Source: Micrasema longulum (taxonomy: Eukaryota; Arthropoda; Insecta; Trichoptera; Brachycentridae). From it: a stretch of DNA of 64,000 nt. Shown here in pieces: positions 10,801 to 22,084 of the stretch (position 1 is its first letter; each line of letters starts with the position of its first letter). The stretch covers positions 1 to 64,000 of the forward strand of contig JAGVSM010000815.1 of NCBI GenBank assembly GCA_022494885.1, written 5' to 3'. The notes under the pieces are model-generated. The model saw nothing but the letters and a program-made list of their open reading frames with translations, ran no database searches and was not told the origin of the DNA. The translations under genes were made by a program, and so were the position numbers.

Positions 10801-11042
10801 AGTTATTACCTTTAAAACCTATATTTCGAAACACATAAATATACACATACACATTTTATGGGATTCAAAGAAACGATGAGAAGAATCTTTAAATGAAACA
10901 ATATTAAACAATGAATTTAAGTAAATTTAAAAAAAAACATCTCAAAATTTAATGACAAGAAGTAAGAGCAGCAATATATAGATTTTATATACATATACAA
11001 TATAAGTAATCAAAAGTAGTTTAAAAGTATAAAAATAATTTT

Positions 11043-11890
11043 TCAGTAAGCTGCTTGTTGTATGCTGATGATGCAGTTCTGTTAGCAAGGAACAAGGATG
11101 ATTTGCAACAAATAGTCTCTAGAATGTATGATGTATACCTGGAGAGCGAATTGGCGATAAACGAAAGTAAGTCAAAGGTGATGGTATTTGAAAGGGATAG
11201 TGAGGTTACTGACTGCATAATAAATGTAAAGAACGAATGTCTCGAACAAGTAGAAGAATTTGTGTATCTGGGAAGCATGTTTTCAAGAGATGGAAGAGTA
11301 GAAAAAGATGTTGAAAGGAGAGTGAATACGGGCAACAAAATGAACGGGGCGCTAAGCACCGTAATTGCTAATAAGAATATGTCAATCGAAGCTAAACTGG
11401 CAGTGCACAACGGAGTTTTAGTCCCAACACTTATGCATGAAAGTAAAAAATAAAACTGGCAGAGGAAGGATGAAAGCCGAGTGAACGCGGTTGAAATGCG
11501 ATCTCTTAGACGAACGTGTGGGAAATAAATGTATGACAGGGTTACGAATGATGAAATCAGGCGAGAGTGTAAATCTGATAAGATTAAGAAAGAGTCTCTG
11601 AGATGGTTTGGTCACGTAGAACGAATGGACGACGAAAGAATGGTAAAACAAGTATATATGGCGAAAATGAACGGTAACGTGAGACGAGGACGACCAAGGA
11701 AGACGTGGCATGAGCAGATAAACCAAAATCTTAAGTCTGGTCATGTCAAAAGCAGACAGAACCGAAGGGCATGTATGACGAGATGTATGAATGTGAAAGA
11801 ATCTAGGAATGTATGCCAGGGTAGACGTGTGTGGCGGTCCATTCTCTCTGCCTACCCCTACGGAGAAATGGCGTGATGATAGTAGTAGTA
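11043..11890 (+). mobile_element. 5'-truncated RTE-like retrotransposon, copy B
   Basis: Extends slightly further 5' than copy A and includes the RT active site as CLLYADDAVLLA. Then NESKSKVMVFERD, YLGSMFSRDGR and an interrupted GSETW region (stop at about 11451), a second stop where copy A reads KSIYDR, a 15-base in-frame deletion near 11577, and the RWFGHVERM and RRGRPRKTW motifs. The last part (11529-11876) is open to a PYGEMA stop and (GTA)n. The high nucleotide identity to copy A by eye suggests fairly recent insertion of both. Pseudogene. Confidence 0.85.
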
Positions 11891-11899
11891 GAAAAATAC

Positions 11900-13575
11900 G
11901 AATGCAGCAGAGAAAAAAGGAAGAAAGAAAGGATTGACGTGAAAAGGACCTATCTTTAATTGATTTCCTCAGGATTTTACCTGAGATTATTTAAAACACT
12001 CGTCCTTGATTCTGGTCCTATTTCCATGCCAATGTTGCTAATACGTAAATATTATTGAGTTAATCTTTCTTTTTTTTCTGTGCAACTGACCCTGAGAAAG
12101 CAGATCGCGAAAGGGTGCACGTTCATAATTGGAACGCCTCCAAAGTCCTGTGACTAGCCGTCTTGGTATTTGGCCCAATATGATAATTTAATTCTGTATC
12201 CTCGTCTCGCGGTTCGACCGACTACCAGTTAAGGAATAATCAGCATTAGCACTGTTAAATCCCGATGAAATATAATAATCGCGAATGCCAATCGATGATG
12301 CTAAATTTAATTGTTGATGTATTTTTTTATTTTATATTTTATTTATTTATTTGGTTTACAAACAATGAAAAATAATACATAATACACATAAATATTGAAA
12401 CAATACAAAAATTAGTCACTATTTATTTTTGTATGCGTATGTCAATTACTTTTAGCAGACAAATGTCAATTTCTTACAACTAACTGGAATATTTAGAGTA
12501 TATTTATTTATTTAACACTTTAAATGCATATACACTATATATACATAAAAGGGCGGGCATATTGCCTTTAGGCAATTTCTTCCTACCTACCCAAACCGTT
12601 CAGTTTGAAAAAATTACAAGTACATGGACATATGTATGCTGAAAAGTTAGCCCGTGTTATGTTTTATATTTTTAGTTTATAAAACCCTTTTCAGTTTTCA
12701 ACATTTTGGATAACTTCACTTTAAAGTTTAGTTTACCGGTGTAAAAAAAATAAAAATAATAATAATAATTATGTTTTATTTTAATCCTACTATGCCTTAT
12801 ATTATAAACATAATATAATGTATGTATTATTATGTCTTAATAGTGTATTATGTTAACTATGTAACTTTATTTTTTAATTTAAAAAATATTTTTTAAAATT
12901 TTTATATTTGATAAAATGTTAATTATGTTTAATGTGTAACTTTTTCTTATTATATATTTTGTATAATGTAAAAGCCCCATGGGCGTCAACAGAAAGAAAA
13001 ATATTGAAGCTTAATTTTTTTACAAAAATTAAAAACAAAGATTAACAAAAAAGAATATATAAAACATTAAACGTGTGAAACATGTCATTCTGCGTCGGAT
13101 ATCACGCGGCTGGTTTGTATTTTGGAAATTCTAGTAATAATGAACGGACAGTAGGTTGTATTAATGTTAGCAATAGCATTTACCATGCTATGTTATTTTT
13201 GCTTGCGAAATGAAAAATAGGGGCGTTAAATTCCATCACTACTACCTGCCCCGATTATTAATAATATCCTTGATCATCGCCTTCCTATCTCGATTAAAAT
13301 TCGATTGAGGGAAGGCCGATATCACACCTCCGAAGAATGTTAAAGCGACGACGGTAGATACCTTTTGTACATACGTAGTGTGACTGGCAAGAATGGAAAC
13401 TTTCGTTTTTTTCATATTCTTTCATTGTACTCCTTCGGTGCCCCTTCGAAACTATTTACTACCTGGTTATATGAGATATTACCCTTCGGATTTTATTCCT
13501 CACTCGTTGGTATCATAAATACACGTAGCTGGTACCTACGGGGCCGGTCAGCACCACGCGAAGTACCTACTGAAG
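11900..13575. other. Repeat-poor AT-rich stretch with one dispersed block
   Basis: No gene recognised. At about 12548-12640 an AGGGCGGGCATATTGC block ending TACCCAAACCGTTCA recurs at 34618-34705 with few differences, so it is part of an unnamed dispersed repeat. Confidence 0.5.
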
Positions 13576-13577
13576 GG

Positions 13578-13672
13578 GTACTCGCAGAGGTTAGCTTTCG
13601 ACCTAATTAAGCTAAGCCAAGTGGGGATTATCACTAGAGGCCTCACAGGGCACTGCAGATTGAGTAAACATT
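13578..13672 (+). pseudogene. Retrotransposon RNase H fragment
   Basis: Translates in one frame as FDLIKLSQVGIITRGLTGHCRLSKH. The TGHCRLxKH part matches the RNase H end of I/R1/Jockey-type LINE polymerases and is nearly identical to 49698-49745. Truncated on both sides. Confidence 0.6.
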
Positions 13673-13861
13673 AAAAAAAATAACTTGAGGTTAAGACATA
13701 CACGGTTTTTTAGGGCCAGACCGCGAAACTTCAGAGTAACTTTCCTCACGGTAAGCTTTAAAAAAAATCTTAATAAATTTTCATTTCATTGCTTTGTAAT
13801 TATCCTTTATTTTTTAATACTCTGTTTTACCTCTTATGTATATTGTAAAAAAACAAAAAAA

Positions 13862-14033
13862 AATCTTGTCTGGTCACGTCAAAAGCAGACAGAACCGAAG
13901 GGCATGTATGACAAGATGTATGAATGTGGAAGAAGCTAGGAATGTATGTCAGGATAGACGTGTGTGGCGGTCCATTCTCTCTGCCTACACGTACGGAGAA
14001 ATGGCGTGATGGTAGTAGTAGTATTAGTAGTAA
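13862..14033 (+). mobile_element. RTE-like retrotransposon 3' end, copy C
   Basis: About 170 bases almost identical to the last part of copies A and B, from SGHVKSRQNRRACMTRCMN to TYGEMA-stop and a (GTA)n tail. Very short 5' truncation. The open frame 13685-13939 runs into it in another register and is not a gene. Confidence 0.85.
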
Positions 14034-14039
14034 ATGAAA

Positions 14040-15050
14040 TTAATTTAAATTTCCAAGTTTATTTGCTAACATGACTACTTATCAGTAGCGAGCGGTGAGT
14101 CTTTAGATTGGTAAGCTACGAAAATTCTGATAAAATGTCCATAGGGTATGGCACATGAAATAAAGTCTATTTTATATTTGATACAATATGTAATGATATA
14201 ATCCATAACAAATGGAACTAGCGGCTAATAGTTTCAGTAAAAATATTTTCTAATGTAACACAAACATTTGATTTTTAAAAATGTATTTAAAAAAAAAAAC
14301 ATGATTCCCAAAAAAAACCTGGAACCCGTGAGGACTATACATAAATTATTTTTTATGTGTTGATTTTTTGTTAAATGCATTCGCCATTGAGTAAATAAAT
14401 AATATATCAATATACATATTATATTTTGTGATCAAATAATGGCGCCTGTGTATGTACAATATTGGTGACATAATTTAAAAGGGATACAGAAAGGTGTGCA
14501 TAATTTATTAGCTAACCAATCTTTGGCATGTCTCGTAACTCACCAGTTTGAATGCAGCCATTTGACAGCGGGCTATAATCAGTTTGTCAGGTATTTAACT
14601 GCCATCTATGGTCGGATTTGTGAATGACTCACCACCGTAATATAATGCCCACGCTGGACTCAGATTCCATTCAGAGATTTCGTCTTTTGTATTCTAAGCG
14701 CCAACAACCGTCATTTTATTTTTTTACAGCGAATTCGGCGGCCATTTTGAATTTTCGAACAAGTTAACAAGGATGTCAAAGCGAAAATCGTTTACTGCAT
14801 TTTATCATAAAAATATATTTTAAAATACGTATATCTGTGTCCAGGCAGATGAGGAATACAGTTATTTGTGTGAAATATGACCAGAATCCTAAACCAGTGT
14901 TTCCGAATGGATTGCTGTCCTTAGGCAAAATCCTAAACAAGGAAATCGAGTGGAATAAGCCTGCCTTCTTGTATAGTGGTCGACATGTTCGCCTACAATG
15001 GGGAAATATCACGATTTTTTTTCAATTTTTAAATAACAATATGAAGTATT
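14040..15050. other. No gene recognised
   Basis: AT-rich stretch. The pair of overlapping open frames at 14776-15012 (minus) and 14837-15199 (plus) has no recognisable motif; the right part of the latter runs into repeat family K. Confidence 0.45.
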
Positions 15051-15079
15051 GTCGACAATATTTTAAGTTTGTCCAAATT

Positions 15080-15330
15080 TTTGTAGACAAGGACTGGATT
15101 CATCCCCCCGAGGAGCTGTTAATATTAACATATCAAACAGAGGTGAAGAACATTTTAGAGAAGGGAATATGGAAGTCTAGGCATTTACGGGGCTTATGAT
15201 CTGTCATTAGCTGGTTTAAGTCGGCACTTTACACACTGTGTAACATTCACCATTCTGCCCATATTTGAACATCTATATTCCTTCAATTCTTTCATCTGTT
15301 AATGTTTGTGAAGTAAAGAGCTGAAAACTT
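15080..15330 (+). repeat. Repeat family K, single copy
   Basis: Starts GTCCAAATTTTTGTAGAC, then GAGAAGGGAATATGGAAGTC, TTTACACACTGTGTAACATT and GTGAAGTAAAGAGCTG in the order seen in the array at 7478-8392. Truncated before the GGCAACGCCTG end. Confidence 0.8.
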
Positions 15331-15569
15331 TATTTATGCGGATGAGATTCATCTATGTCATTAGCTGGTTTAAGTGGCCACTTTTAACTAAATTTTCGCT
15401 TAATCAAAAAAAATTATAGCGAATATGCGAAATTCTTTATAAACAGTTTCGCGAAATGGGTGGGTGCTTTTATTGTAATTCTTAAGGTCCTGGGTTTGAT
15501 TGCTGGCAGGTCGTAAAATATTGATTTTAAAGGTTTACTTGAACTGCAATAGTTAATTGTTTCTGGGGT

Positions 15570-15995
15570 GATGTTTTGAATCTTTTCGCAAGAGAGAGTG
15601 GTTAATATGTAGATTTGTTTTACTTGCGAGTTTACTTTGCTTCATATATGACCACGCTGATGATTAAACGTCAAACGACGTAAAAAACTGATTTATAATT
15701 GACATTATAAAACTGTTTAAGTTTATTTATTTAAAAAACTATTTTATAATTGACATTCCCTAATTTAACATCATAAAACTGTTTAAAAACGGAAAAAAAC
15801 TAATATGGTTTGGTCAATTCAACCTGATTCAGTGTTTTAGATAACGCCTTAGGTCACAATAATGTTCTAAATAAAAATCATATCTTTTGGTTTCACGTGT
15901 TTGTATTCATTTGACGTTCAATCATCAGTGTGGCCATATATAAAGCAAAGTGTAGTTGCCAGCAAAAATCCCGCGAGAAGATTTAGAATAGCACC
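15570..15995. repeat. Foldback element with about 70-base arms
   Basis: CTTTGCTTCATATATGACC and TGATGATTAAACGTCAAA at about 15635-15672 are inverted at about 15910-15965 (TTTGACGTTCAATCATCA, then GGCCATATATAAAGCAAAG). Outer parts (AATCTTTTCGC and GCGAGAAGATTTAG) also pair. Interior contains a local direct duplication of TTTATAATTGACAT. No coding capacity. Confidence 0.65.
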
Positions 15996-16639
15996 CCTGG
16001 ACTGGCGCCTGAAGCGTAAGACTGATCACCTTACTTTCGTGTAAGCTGCGAATGGTTTATCAATGCAGTGCCCTGTGTATTACTGGACACGGATAGGAGT
16101 GATTATGATATCAGTGAAGGTTCAAGTTATTTTACATAACAAAAATTTCCCTAAGGGTTTGTTCAAGAGTTGCCTTTAAAGATTTGGACAAACTGAGAAT
16201 ATTGTTACTTCTTTTTATTTTCTTGTCGGTAAACTTACAACTCAAACGACTCTCGGACGAAGGATTTTGAATAAAATAATGAGCACACAACATACAGAGA
16301 TCCTTTTTATTATTTTTCCATCTCTGGACCTATAGCTATGTAGGACTCGGTTGCGATCTGATAAAAAACCTCGAACTATGTTCTGACCGGTCGTTGGGTG
16401 GTTGATAAAAAGTTAATTTATTTAACATTTTCATATATGCAGAGTCATTGTCACAATATTCACGAAAATATTCATCAACAATTAATTGTTTTTTACTATA
16501 ACGTATTTCAATATATTGATTAGCTTTTAAACTAAATTTTCAGTCTATCCAACGTTTTGTAGACACGAACTGGACTTTGAACATCTATATTCCTTCGATT
16601 CTTCAATATATTAATATGAGATTGCCCTGAATCTCTCAT

Positions 16640-17245
16640 CAATCCATGGTGCCTGGAAAAATGACTGGGCAGGTGCCACCATTTTGTAGAAACAACTCAC
16701 GGACAGTGTATACTTGTAATGCCGTATTAAACAGACTTCAGGAACTCGGCAATAGTTATTCCCACGTATCTGATATATTTAGTGTAGGGTATTGTTCCTA
16801 TAGAACAAACCTTTTGAACTTTTTCAAAGATGGTGAACGGTAATTATATTTATTTATTCATGCATTTCATAATATATACAGTATTTTGTTCACTTTGCCC
16901 AGCTGTATAAAACAGTACCAATGATTTTCTTGTTGCATTACTGTAGAATGTTTGAATATTTAATTTTGTTTTTTACATTTATTCTTGAATTTTTTAAACT
17001 TTCTACTGAATATACTGTATAATTTTTAGGTTAAGTTTTTAAATATGAATCTTGTATAGTTTTTAGGTTTAATTTTTTTAATAAATCTTGGGTATAAGGA
17101 AATTTATGTTTTAAATATATATATATATATTTGTATATATATTTTAAATATATATATATATTTATATATATATTAAGCCAAATATGTTAGTATCATATTT
17201 TTTTGTAAAAGGCAGATTTGCCGTTAGTGTTGATAAAATAAAATA
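16640..17245 (+). pseudogene. Non-LTR retrotransposon 3' end, family R copy 1
   Basis: A short open frame (16646-16843) matches, almost codon for codon, the interrupted frame at about 24510-24712: VLNRLQELGNSYSHVSDIFS and a final LLNFFKDGER-stop. The DIF...NFF pattern resembles the extreme C-terminus of LINE polymerases. The following 400 bases, ending GATTTGCCGTT and a TAAAATAAAATAAAATG tail, are the shared 3' UTR. Includes an expanded (AT)n palindrome at about 17118-17174 absent from copy 2. Confidence 0.65.
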
Positions 17246-17344
17246 AAATGAGAGTTAATTCTAACTGTGTAAAATATAAAACTATGTAACAGTACGGTTT
17301 GTTTCCTAAATAAAAGAAAATAAATAAAACGAATTATTCCCAAA

Positions 17345-17470
17345 GGTGTTTAATCCAGTTCTTGTCTGCAAAAATTGGTAGACTCTAAATATTGTTGGTG
17401 AAACCAGCTGGTCCAAGTAGAAGTATAAAAACTGAAAAATATTTTCAGGCGATGCCGAGTATGTCATCCA
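17345..17470 (-). repeat. Repeat family K fragment
   Basis: Inverted and diverged: CCAGTTCTTGTCTGCAAAAA, then TATTTTCAGGCGATGCC, matching the reversed GGCAACGCCTGAAAA to hairpin end of family K. Confidence 0.5.
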
Positions 17471-17479
17471 AAATGTTGC

Positions 17480-18160
17480 AAGAGTGTTAAAAGTGCGTAC
17501 TTATCCGTACATTAAAAATGTTTTTTGTGTAAGTTTTGCGAAAGCTCCTTTACTACATAATCGACCTATTCATGATTTGATTAAATAAAAATACCTACAT
17601 ATTTATAAACCAGTGTTTTTAATCAAAAACTTAATACTCGTACATATTATTATATTTTTACTATTAAGAATCGCAGCGAAATTCAGACGAACGCAAAAGC
17701 ATTCTGTGTATATTGAATTACCATATCATTAGCAACTAATAAAGCAATAGTTGTCTATGTCACGCTCATAAGCGCGTCTGAGCGCGAGAGTGACAGAAAT
17801 TATTTTCATAATGCGTATGCCGTGCTATGTCATACCATGGGATTATTCACTGATACTACACAATGCGTATGTGTAAGTAAAACGCTCGCGCCAGCCTATA
17901 AAAATCCACCAGTACTGAGACGGTATAAACTAATATCGATATTTATGTACGAAAGTGCGTATATTTGTATGAAAATTCAAAGTATATTCACCGGTAACCG
18001 GTAATTGAACACGTTTAGAAAAAAAATGGTAAACATATTCTATTTTTCATACAGAAAACTTAATTTTACTTTGTAGATAAAATTGAAGATAAATTTTAAC
18101 CATCCATCTAAAACGGAACAACTATGGATATGGCTTCAGCCAGACAACATAATTTGATTC
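17480..18160. other. No gene recognised
   Basis: AT-rich; the open frame at 17822-18004 has no family resemblance. Confidence 0.45.
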
Positions 18161-18164
18161 AGGA

Positions 18165-18829
18165 TACGGCACTACCCGATTGTGATTAGTACCGCTTTAC
18201 CCACCGTTAAACTACTGGGTGTCATCCTTAATTCTGACCTTTCTCTTGACGCTCAAATTAGTAGAACGATAAGTTCATGCTTTTACCAGCTGAGACAGAT
18301 TAAATGCATACGCAAAAATTTGCCAGTTGATGCCGCCCGTCAATTAATAAATGCGTTTGTAGTGTCTAGAGTCGATTATTGTAATCGTATCTGCGCAGGT
18401 CTACCAATGAATTAAATGACTCGCCTACAGGCTGTATTAAATGCCGCAGCGAGACATATTTTTGGAATCTCTAAATTCAGTCATATCACTCCACTACTTC
18501 GGGAATTGCACTGGCTACGTTTTCCACAGAGAGTGGAATACAAACTCTGTTAGCTTATATATAAGTCACTGCACAACTCTGCTCCAGAATATCTAAGGGA
18601 ACTCTGCACTCCAGATAAACTACCTGTCAGACGTCTTACGCTTAGATCAGCTACATCTACGTCGAAAGAAAAAGTTATTATACCTCTACGCAAACAGCGC
18701 ACTAAATTCGGTGAACGTGCATTTGCGGTCGCAGGCCCTACGGCATGGAATGCTCTCCCAGCAGAAATCCGAAACTGTGAGAGTGAAGTGATGTTTCGGA
18801 AGAAACTTAAAACCCACTTGTTCTCTTAA
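18165..18829 (+). pseudogene. CR1/L2-type retrotransposon RT C-terminal region
   Basis: Strongly recognisable: KLLGVILNSDLSLDAQIS, SRVDYCN, an RLQAVLNAAARHIFG segment, LRELHWLRFPQRVEYKLC, a YKSLHNSAPEYLRELC segment, RRLTLRSA, FGERAFAVAGPTAWNALPAEI and FRKKLKTHLFS-stop at 18827-18829. These are the standard CR1/L2 C-terminal blocks (HWLPVxxRVxYKLCxLxYK; FxxRAFxVAGPxxWNxLPxxIR). Two stops, at about 18413 and 18551, inactivate it. RT core absent. Followed by a 3' UTR ending in the GGCGCTATATAAG tail and TTA microsatellite. Confidence 0.9.
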
Positions 18830-19010
18830 TCATTTGAATAAATTCTTAGCATGTAGTGGAAAAGTAATATGGAAAAGTACATTTTTCTTAAATTAAAAAG
18901 TTAAAATTAAATTTATATTTTTATATCACTTTGTAAAGCGCCCTTGAGGTATTATATTACGAAAATGGCGCTATATAAGTTATCTATCATTATTTTTATT
19001 ATTATAACTT
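18830..19010 (+). repeat. 3' UTR and tail of the CR1/L2-type element
   Basis: Contains GTAAAGCGCCCTTGAGGTAT, GAAAATGGCGCTATATAAG and an ATTATTTTTATTATTAT microsatellite. Tail-only copies lie at 10728-10800 (minus) and 22025-22080 (plus). Confidence 0.8.
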
Positions 19011-19544
19011 CCCATCAGAATACGCACCCTGATATTACTAGCTATTTAAATGTAAGTGTGTCAATAATTATGAATGCATCAATTTTAATTCTTTTTACTG
19101 TACGTGCTCGTTGATACCTTTTAAGGCATGATAGATTATATGAATAAGAAACGTATGATCGAGCCGTATCATTTTTGCATTTATATTACCTGATACATCA
19201 AACTTGTACCAAGAGCCGTAATTTTAATAAATCGATTAGTTAAACTACGTGAGTCATGATTTGCCTTTACTTGACTTGTATTGATTTGTAATTTGATTCG
19301 ATATCTTGAAAGGTTTCGTTTTAACCGCTCATTGATATTTAATCCCACTAAAAATATCGATATTTTTACAATACTTTAAAGTATTTTATTTGTACTGCTT
19401 TTGACCATTTTGACATACCACGAGGGTACTAAAACAGGGTGACGAAATTTTATTCATTTTCATAAACGGGAATTTAATAAAACAAGCCAACTTAGAAATC
19501 TCCACCAAAAACAAAAATGTGTTGTTGATGCCAAAATAAACTAT

Positions 19545-20083
19545 GCATACATACAGAAAATACAAGCACACAAGATTCTTTAGCTAAATTAACTTCGATC
19601 ATTTATAAAAGTTTCGACAATGGTGATAAATGTTTAGGTATTTTTATTGACTTCAGAAAAGCTTTTGATAGTATATCTCATGACAAACTAATTAGTAAAT
19701 TAATTCAAATTGGTATTTGCGGAAATGTTTTATCTTGGTTTCAAAGTTACTTAGGAGAACGTCAACAGATAGTGAAACTTAATGACACTTTTAGTAATAA
19801 AATCTGTTCAGATATTGGGATACCTCAAGGAACAGTAATTGGACCTATTTTATTTATTATATATGTTAATAATATTTTTAATATACAGAATATGAATGGT
19901 GATATAATTTCATATGCTGATGATACCGTACTCATTATAAGGGGATCTTCATGGAACGAAGTAAATTTAAAATCAAATATAGGCATTAACAAAATTAAAA
20001 GAATTTTGTCTCTGAATACTGAAAAAATATATTACTTTTATTCAATAAATAAATATTTCATATCAACCATATTGGAAATCTAA
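19545..20083 (+). pseudogene. Reverse transcriptase core, 5'- and 3'-truncated
   Basis: One uninterrupted frame from about 19550 to a stop at 20081-20083. It holds the RT palm: FIDFRKAFDSISHDKL (first catalytic Asp), SWFQSYLGERQQIV, GIPQGTVIGPILFIIYVNN (motif B) and ISYADDTVLI (motif C, YADD). This is the CR1/Daphne/L2 style of non-LTR RT. Coding similarity fades after about 20020, where the frame runs into AT-rich DNA. It is the only part of the window keeping an apparently intact RT active-site core. Lacks endonuclease and C-terminus, so not autonomous. Confidence 0.88.
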
Positions 20084-20564
20084 CCCGAGACCTCTTGCAT
20101 AGCCGACAAAATATTATAACTTCCCTTTAATTTTTTACTTCCTAATAACGATCCGGATATTTTGAAATCCGGATGACTGGAGTTCGGATGAACGGAGTTC
20201 TACTGTATTCACATACAATGCGTCTATTTTCTTTTGACTATAAATCTGTATTTAAAAAAATAGAATTAATAAACAAATAAATAAAAAACGTATTGTAAAC
20301 GAAAAATATATTTCTTAGATAAGACGGGTAGTTTCTTGAATTATTTTAGGATACGACAAAATGCACCTTGGAAGCGTTTTAAAGGGACAGGATCAAACAA
20401 AATGAATTATTATGGCAATATTTTCGATAGTAGTTAGATCAAGCTTCTTTTTTCTTCTCTTATTTTTAAAAGCCATCTTAACGATTAACCACTTAAATAT
20501 CATTTTCTTGACAACTGTTTTTATTTAAAACCACAATGTTTAATTGAGCACATGACCTGCGATC

Positions 20565-20855
20565 TCACGTTTGACAGTTTGCGTAGTAACATAACCTCAA
20601 CATGGTGATGACAGCTGTCACCGGCGTTCTCAACTCATTGAAGAATCGTATTTGCCAAACCGGCACGAAATAATGATAAAATTTCCTCACAAGTTTCTGT
20701 AACTTAATCATTGTCATTGGAGCCTTATTTCGCCAAACCAGGAACACAGCGGGCGGTGGAGGTGCCTTGAGTATAATATGCATCTCCACCGGCCGAGCTA
20801 ACCCCAACACCCGCGTCCGGCGGAATGTGAGAAAGAATCCGCTAGCCATACTCAT
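20565..20855 (-). CDS. Unidentified 96-codon open frame, GC-richer than surroundings
   Basis: Starts with Met-Ser-Met-Ala-Ser and reads through a Pro-rich stretch (APPPPA), a WRNKAPMTM segment, a basic KLQKLVRKFYHYF segment and a hydrophobic, Cys-containing end. I do not recognise a family. Base composition over 20700-20900 is clearly more GC-rich than its AT-rich neighbours, which is why it is listed. It could be a first exon, a repeat fragment, or chance. No splice partner, neighbour or regulatory signal was identified. Confidence 0.22.
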   Translation of the reverse strand: MSMASGFFLTFRRTRVLGLARPVEMHIILKAPPPPAVFLVWRNKAPMTMIKLQKLVRKFYHYFVPVWQIRFFNELRTPVTAVITMLRLCYYANCQT

Positions 20856-20975
20856 GCCTCTTTGTTAACATGGAATCCTGATAAAAGCAGCGCGGCGGGA
20901 AACGAAGCGGTAAAAAATATAGGGTTGTTCGCCAATTATGGACTTTTTATTATTATAATTTATTTAACTATTGTG

Positions 20976-21021
20976 GTCGACATTGCTTTACGGGTTATTT
21001 AACCCATTAAGTAATGTAGAC
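20976..21021. repeat. Short dispersed hairpin, copy 1
   Basis: Arms GTCGACATTGCTTTACGGGTT and AACCCATTAAGTAATGTAGAC pair around a 4-base loop. A homologous hairpin is at 40305-40350. Confidence 0.65.
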
Positions 21022-21496
21022 TGTACCAGACGGTAAACTACCAGACAAAACTAAACAAAAGACTCAGACAAACTTTCCAAAAGGTGTAAACAGAAACAGT
21101 ACAAAAAAACGAAAAAGACATTCTTAAATATGACGGGTAGTTTTTTAAAATTATTTGAAGATATATCACGAAAAAGATACTTTTTGTAGCTATTGTCGGG
21201 AATCTAACCCGTCTTCTCCATACAATTTCATTTCGATACGTGCATGTTATCATGGAATTTTTCAATTTCGGTTCTAGTGTCAAAACACTGCGTTTATTGG
21301 CAAAAAATAATATTTTTTCCACGTATAGATTACTAAAGAGTAAAGTGTACAAATTTAATAACTAAATACTAGATAATACATAATGAACTTAAGTTTTCAA
21401 AATACTTTTTTTAATATTTGAAATTTATATATAAACCCTTATGGATTGCATTAATTTAACAAAATGTTTTATCTTTTTCAAATCATATTCTATTTA

Positions 21497-21672
21497 TTAT
21501 ATAAATAAAACACGAGTGATACTTTAATCCACAAATTTGGAATATCCAGTGACCGGTTTCATCGCTTTCGCGACATCTTCGAGACTGGTATCTTTATTAA
21601 AGAGTTAAATGTATTTATACAAAACAGAGGTAAGGATAGATAATTTAAAGTTATATGTAAGTAAATTAAATA
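21497..21672. repeat. Foldback family N, single-arm copy
   Basis: Matches the left arm of 34818-35162 from AAATAAAACACGAGTGATAC to AGTTATATGTAAGTAAA. The right arm is missing. Contains a hammerhead-like segment on the minus strand (21546-21589). Confidence 0.75.
21546..21589 (-). ncRNA. Hammerhead-like motif in family N
   Basis: Minus strand: CCAGT (stem I), CTCGAAGA (degenerate core), TCGC-GAAA-GCGA stem II, GAAAC, CCGGTC with a GUC-type cleavage site, then ACTGG closing stem I. The fold plan is that of a minimal hammerhead, but the core departs from CTGANGA, so activity is doubtful. Confidence 0.35.
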
Positions 21673-21760
21673 AAGTTATTTTTATCTTAAGGATCATTAT
21701 CAAAAAATTTTCTTCGGGTTAACTAATGAATTGATATGATGCTATTTTAATGAGTTTAAT

Positions 21761-21889
21761 ACCCGTATGCAGAGACAAAACTTAAGGTGAGGAAAGTACA
21801 TTCTAATTTCAAATGCAGAGAATAACCGGAAGGTGAAGACAATAGAATGTACTCTCCTCACCTTAAGGTTTGTCTCTGCATACGGGTAT
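21761..21889. repeat. Near-perfect hairpin, about 45-base arms
   Basis: ACCCGTATGCAGAGACAAA and CTTAAGGTGAGGAAAGTACA at 21761-21805 are inverted at 21842-21889 with few mismatches; the loop is about 36 bases. No coding role. Confidence 0.8.
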
Positions 21890-22024
21890 AAGTATTTTAT
21901 TTTATTTTAAGTGTCCCATCCTTCGTGAGTGTGGTTTTGTAAATAATGATTTCTGAAAAACAAAGGGTAAAAAGTCATTAGTAAAATTATATTACAATGG
22001 GTAAAGTATTTATGTAATAAATTA

Positions 22025-22080
22025 GGTATTATATTACGAAAATGGCGCTATATAAGTTATCCATAATTATTATTATTGTC
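22025..22080 (+). repeat. CR1/L2-type 3' tail, isolated
   Basis: GGTATTATATTACGAAAATG, then GCGCTATATAAGTTATC and ATTATTATT, identical in layout to the tail at 18945-19010. Confidence 0.75.
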
Positions 22081-22084
22081 AAAA

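Noticed and set aside
12085..12125. Hammerhead-like string near CCTGAGAAAGC...GCGAAAGGG
   Set aside because: Core spacing wrong and no stem I pairing.
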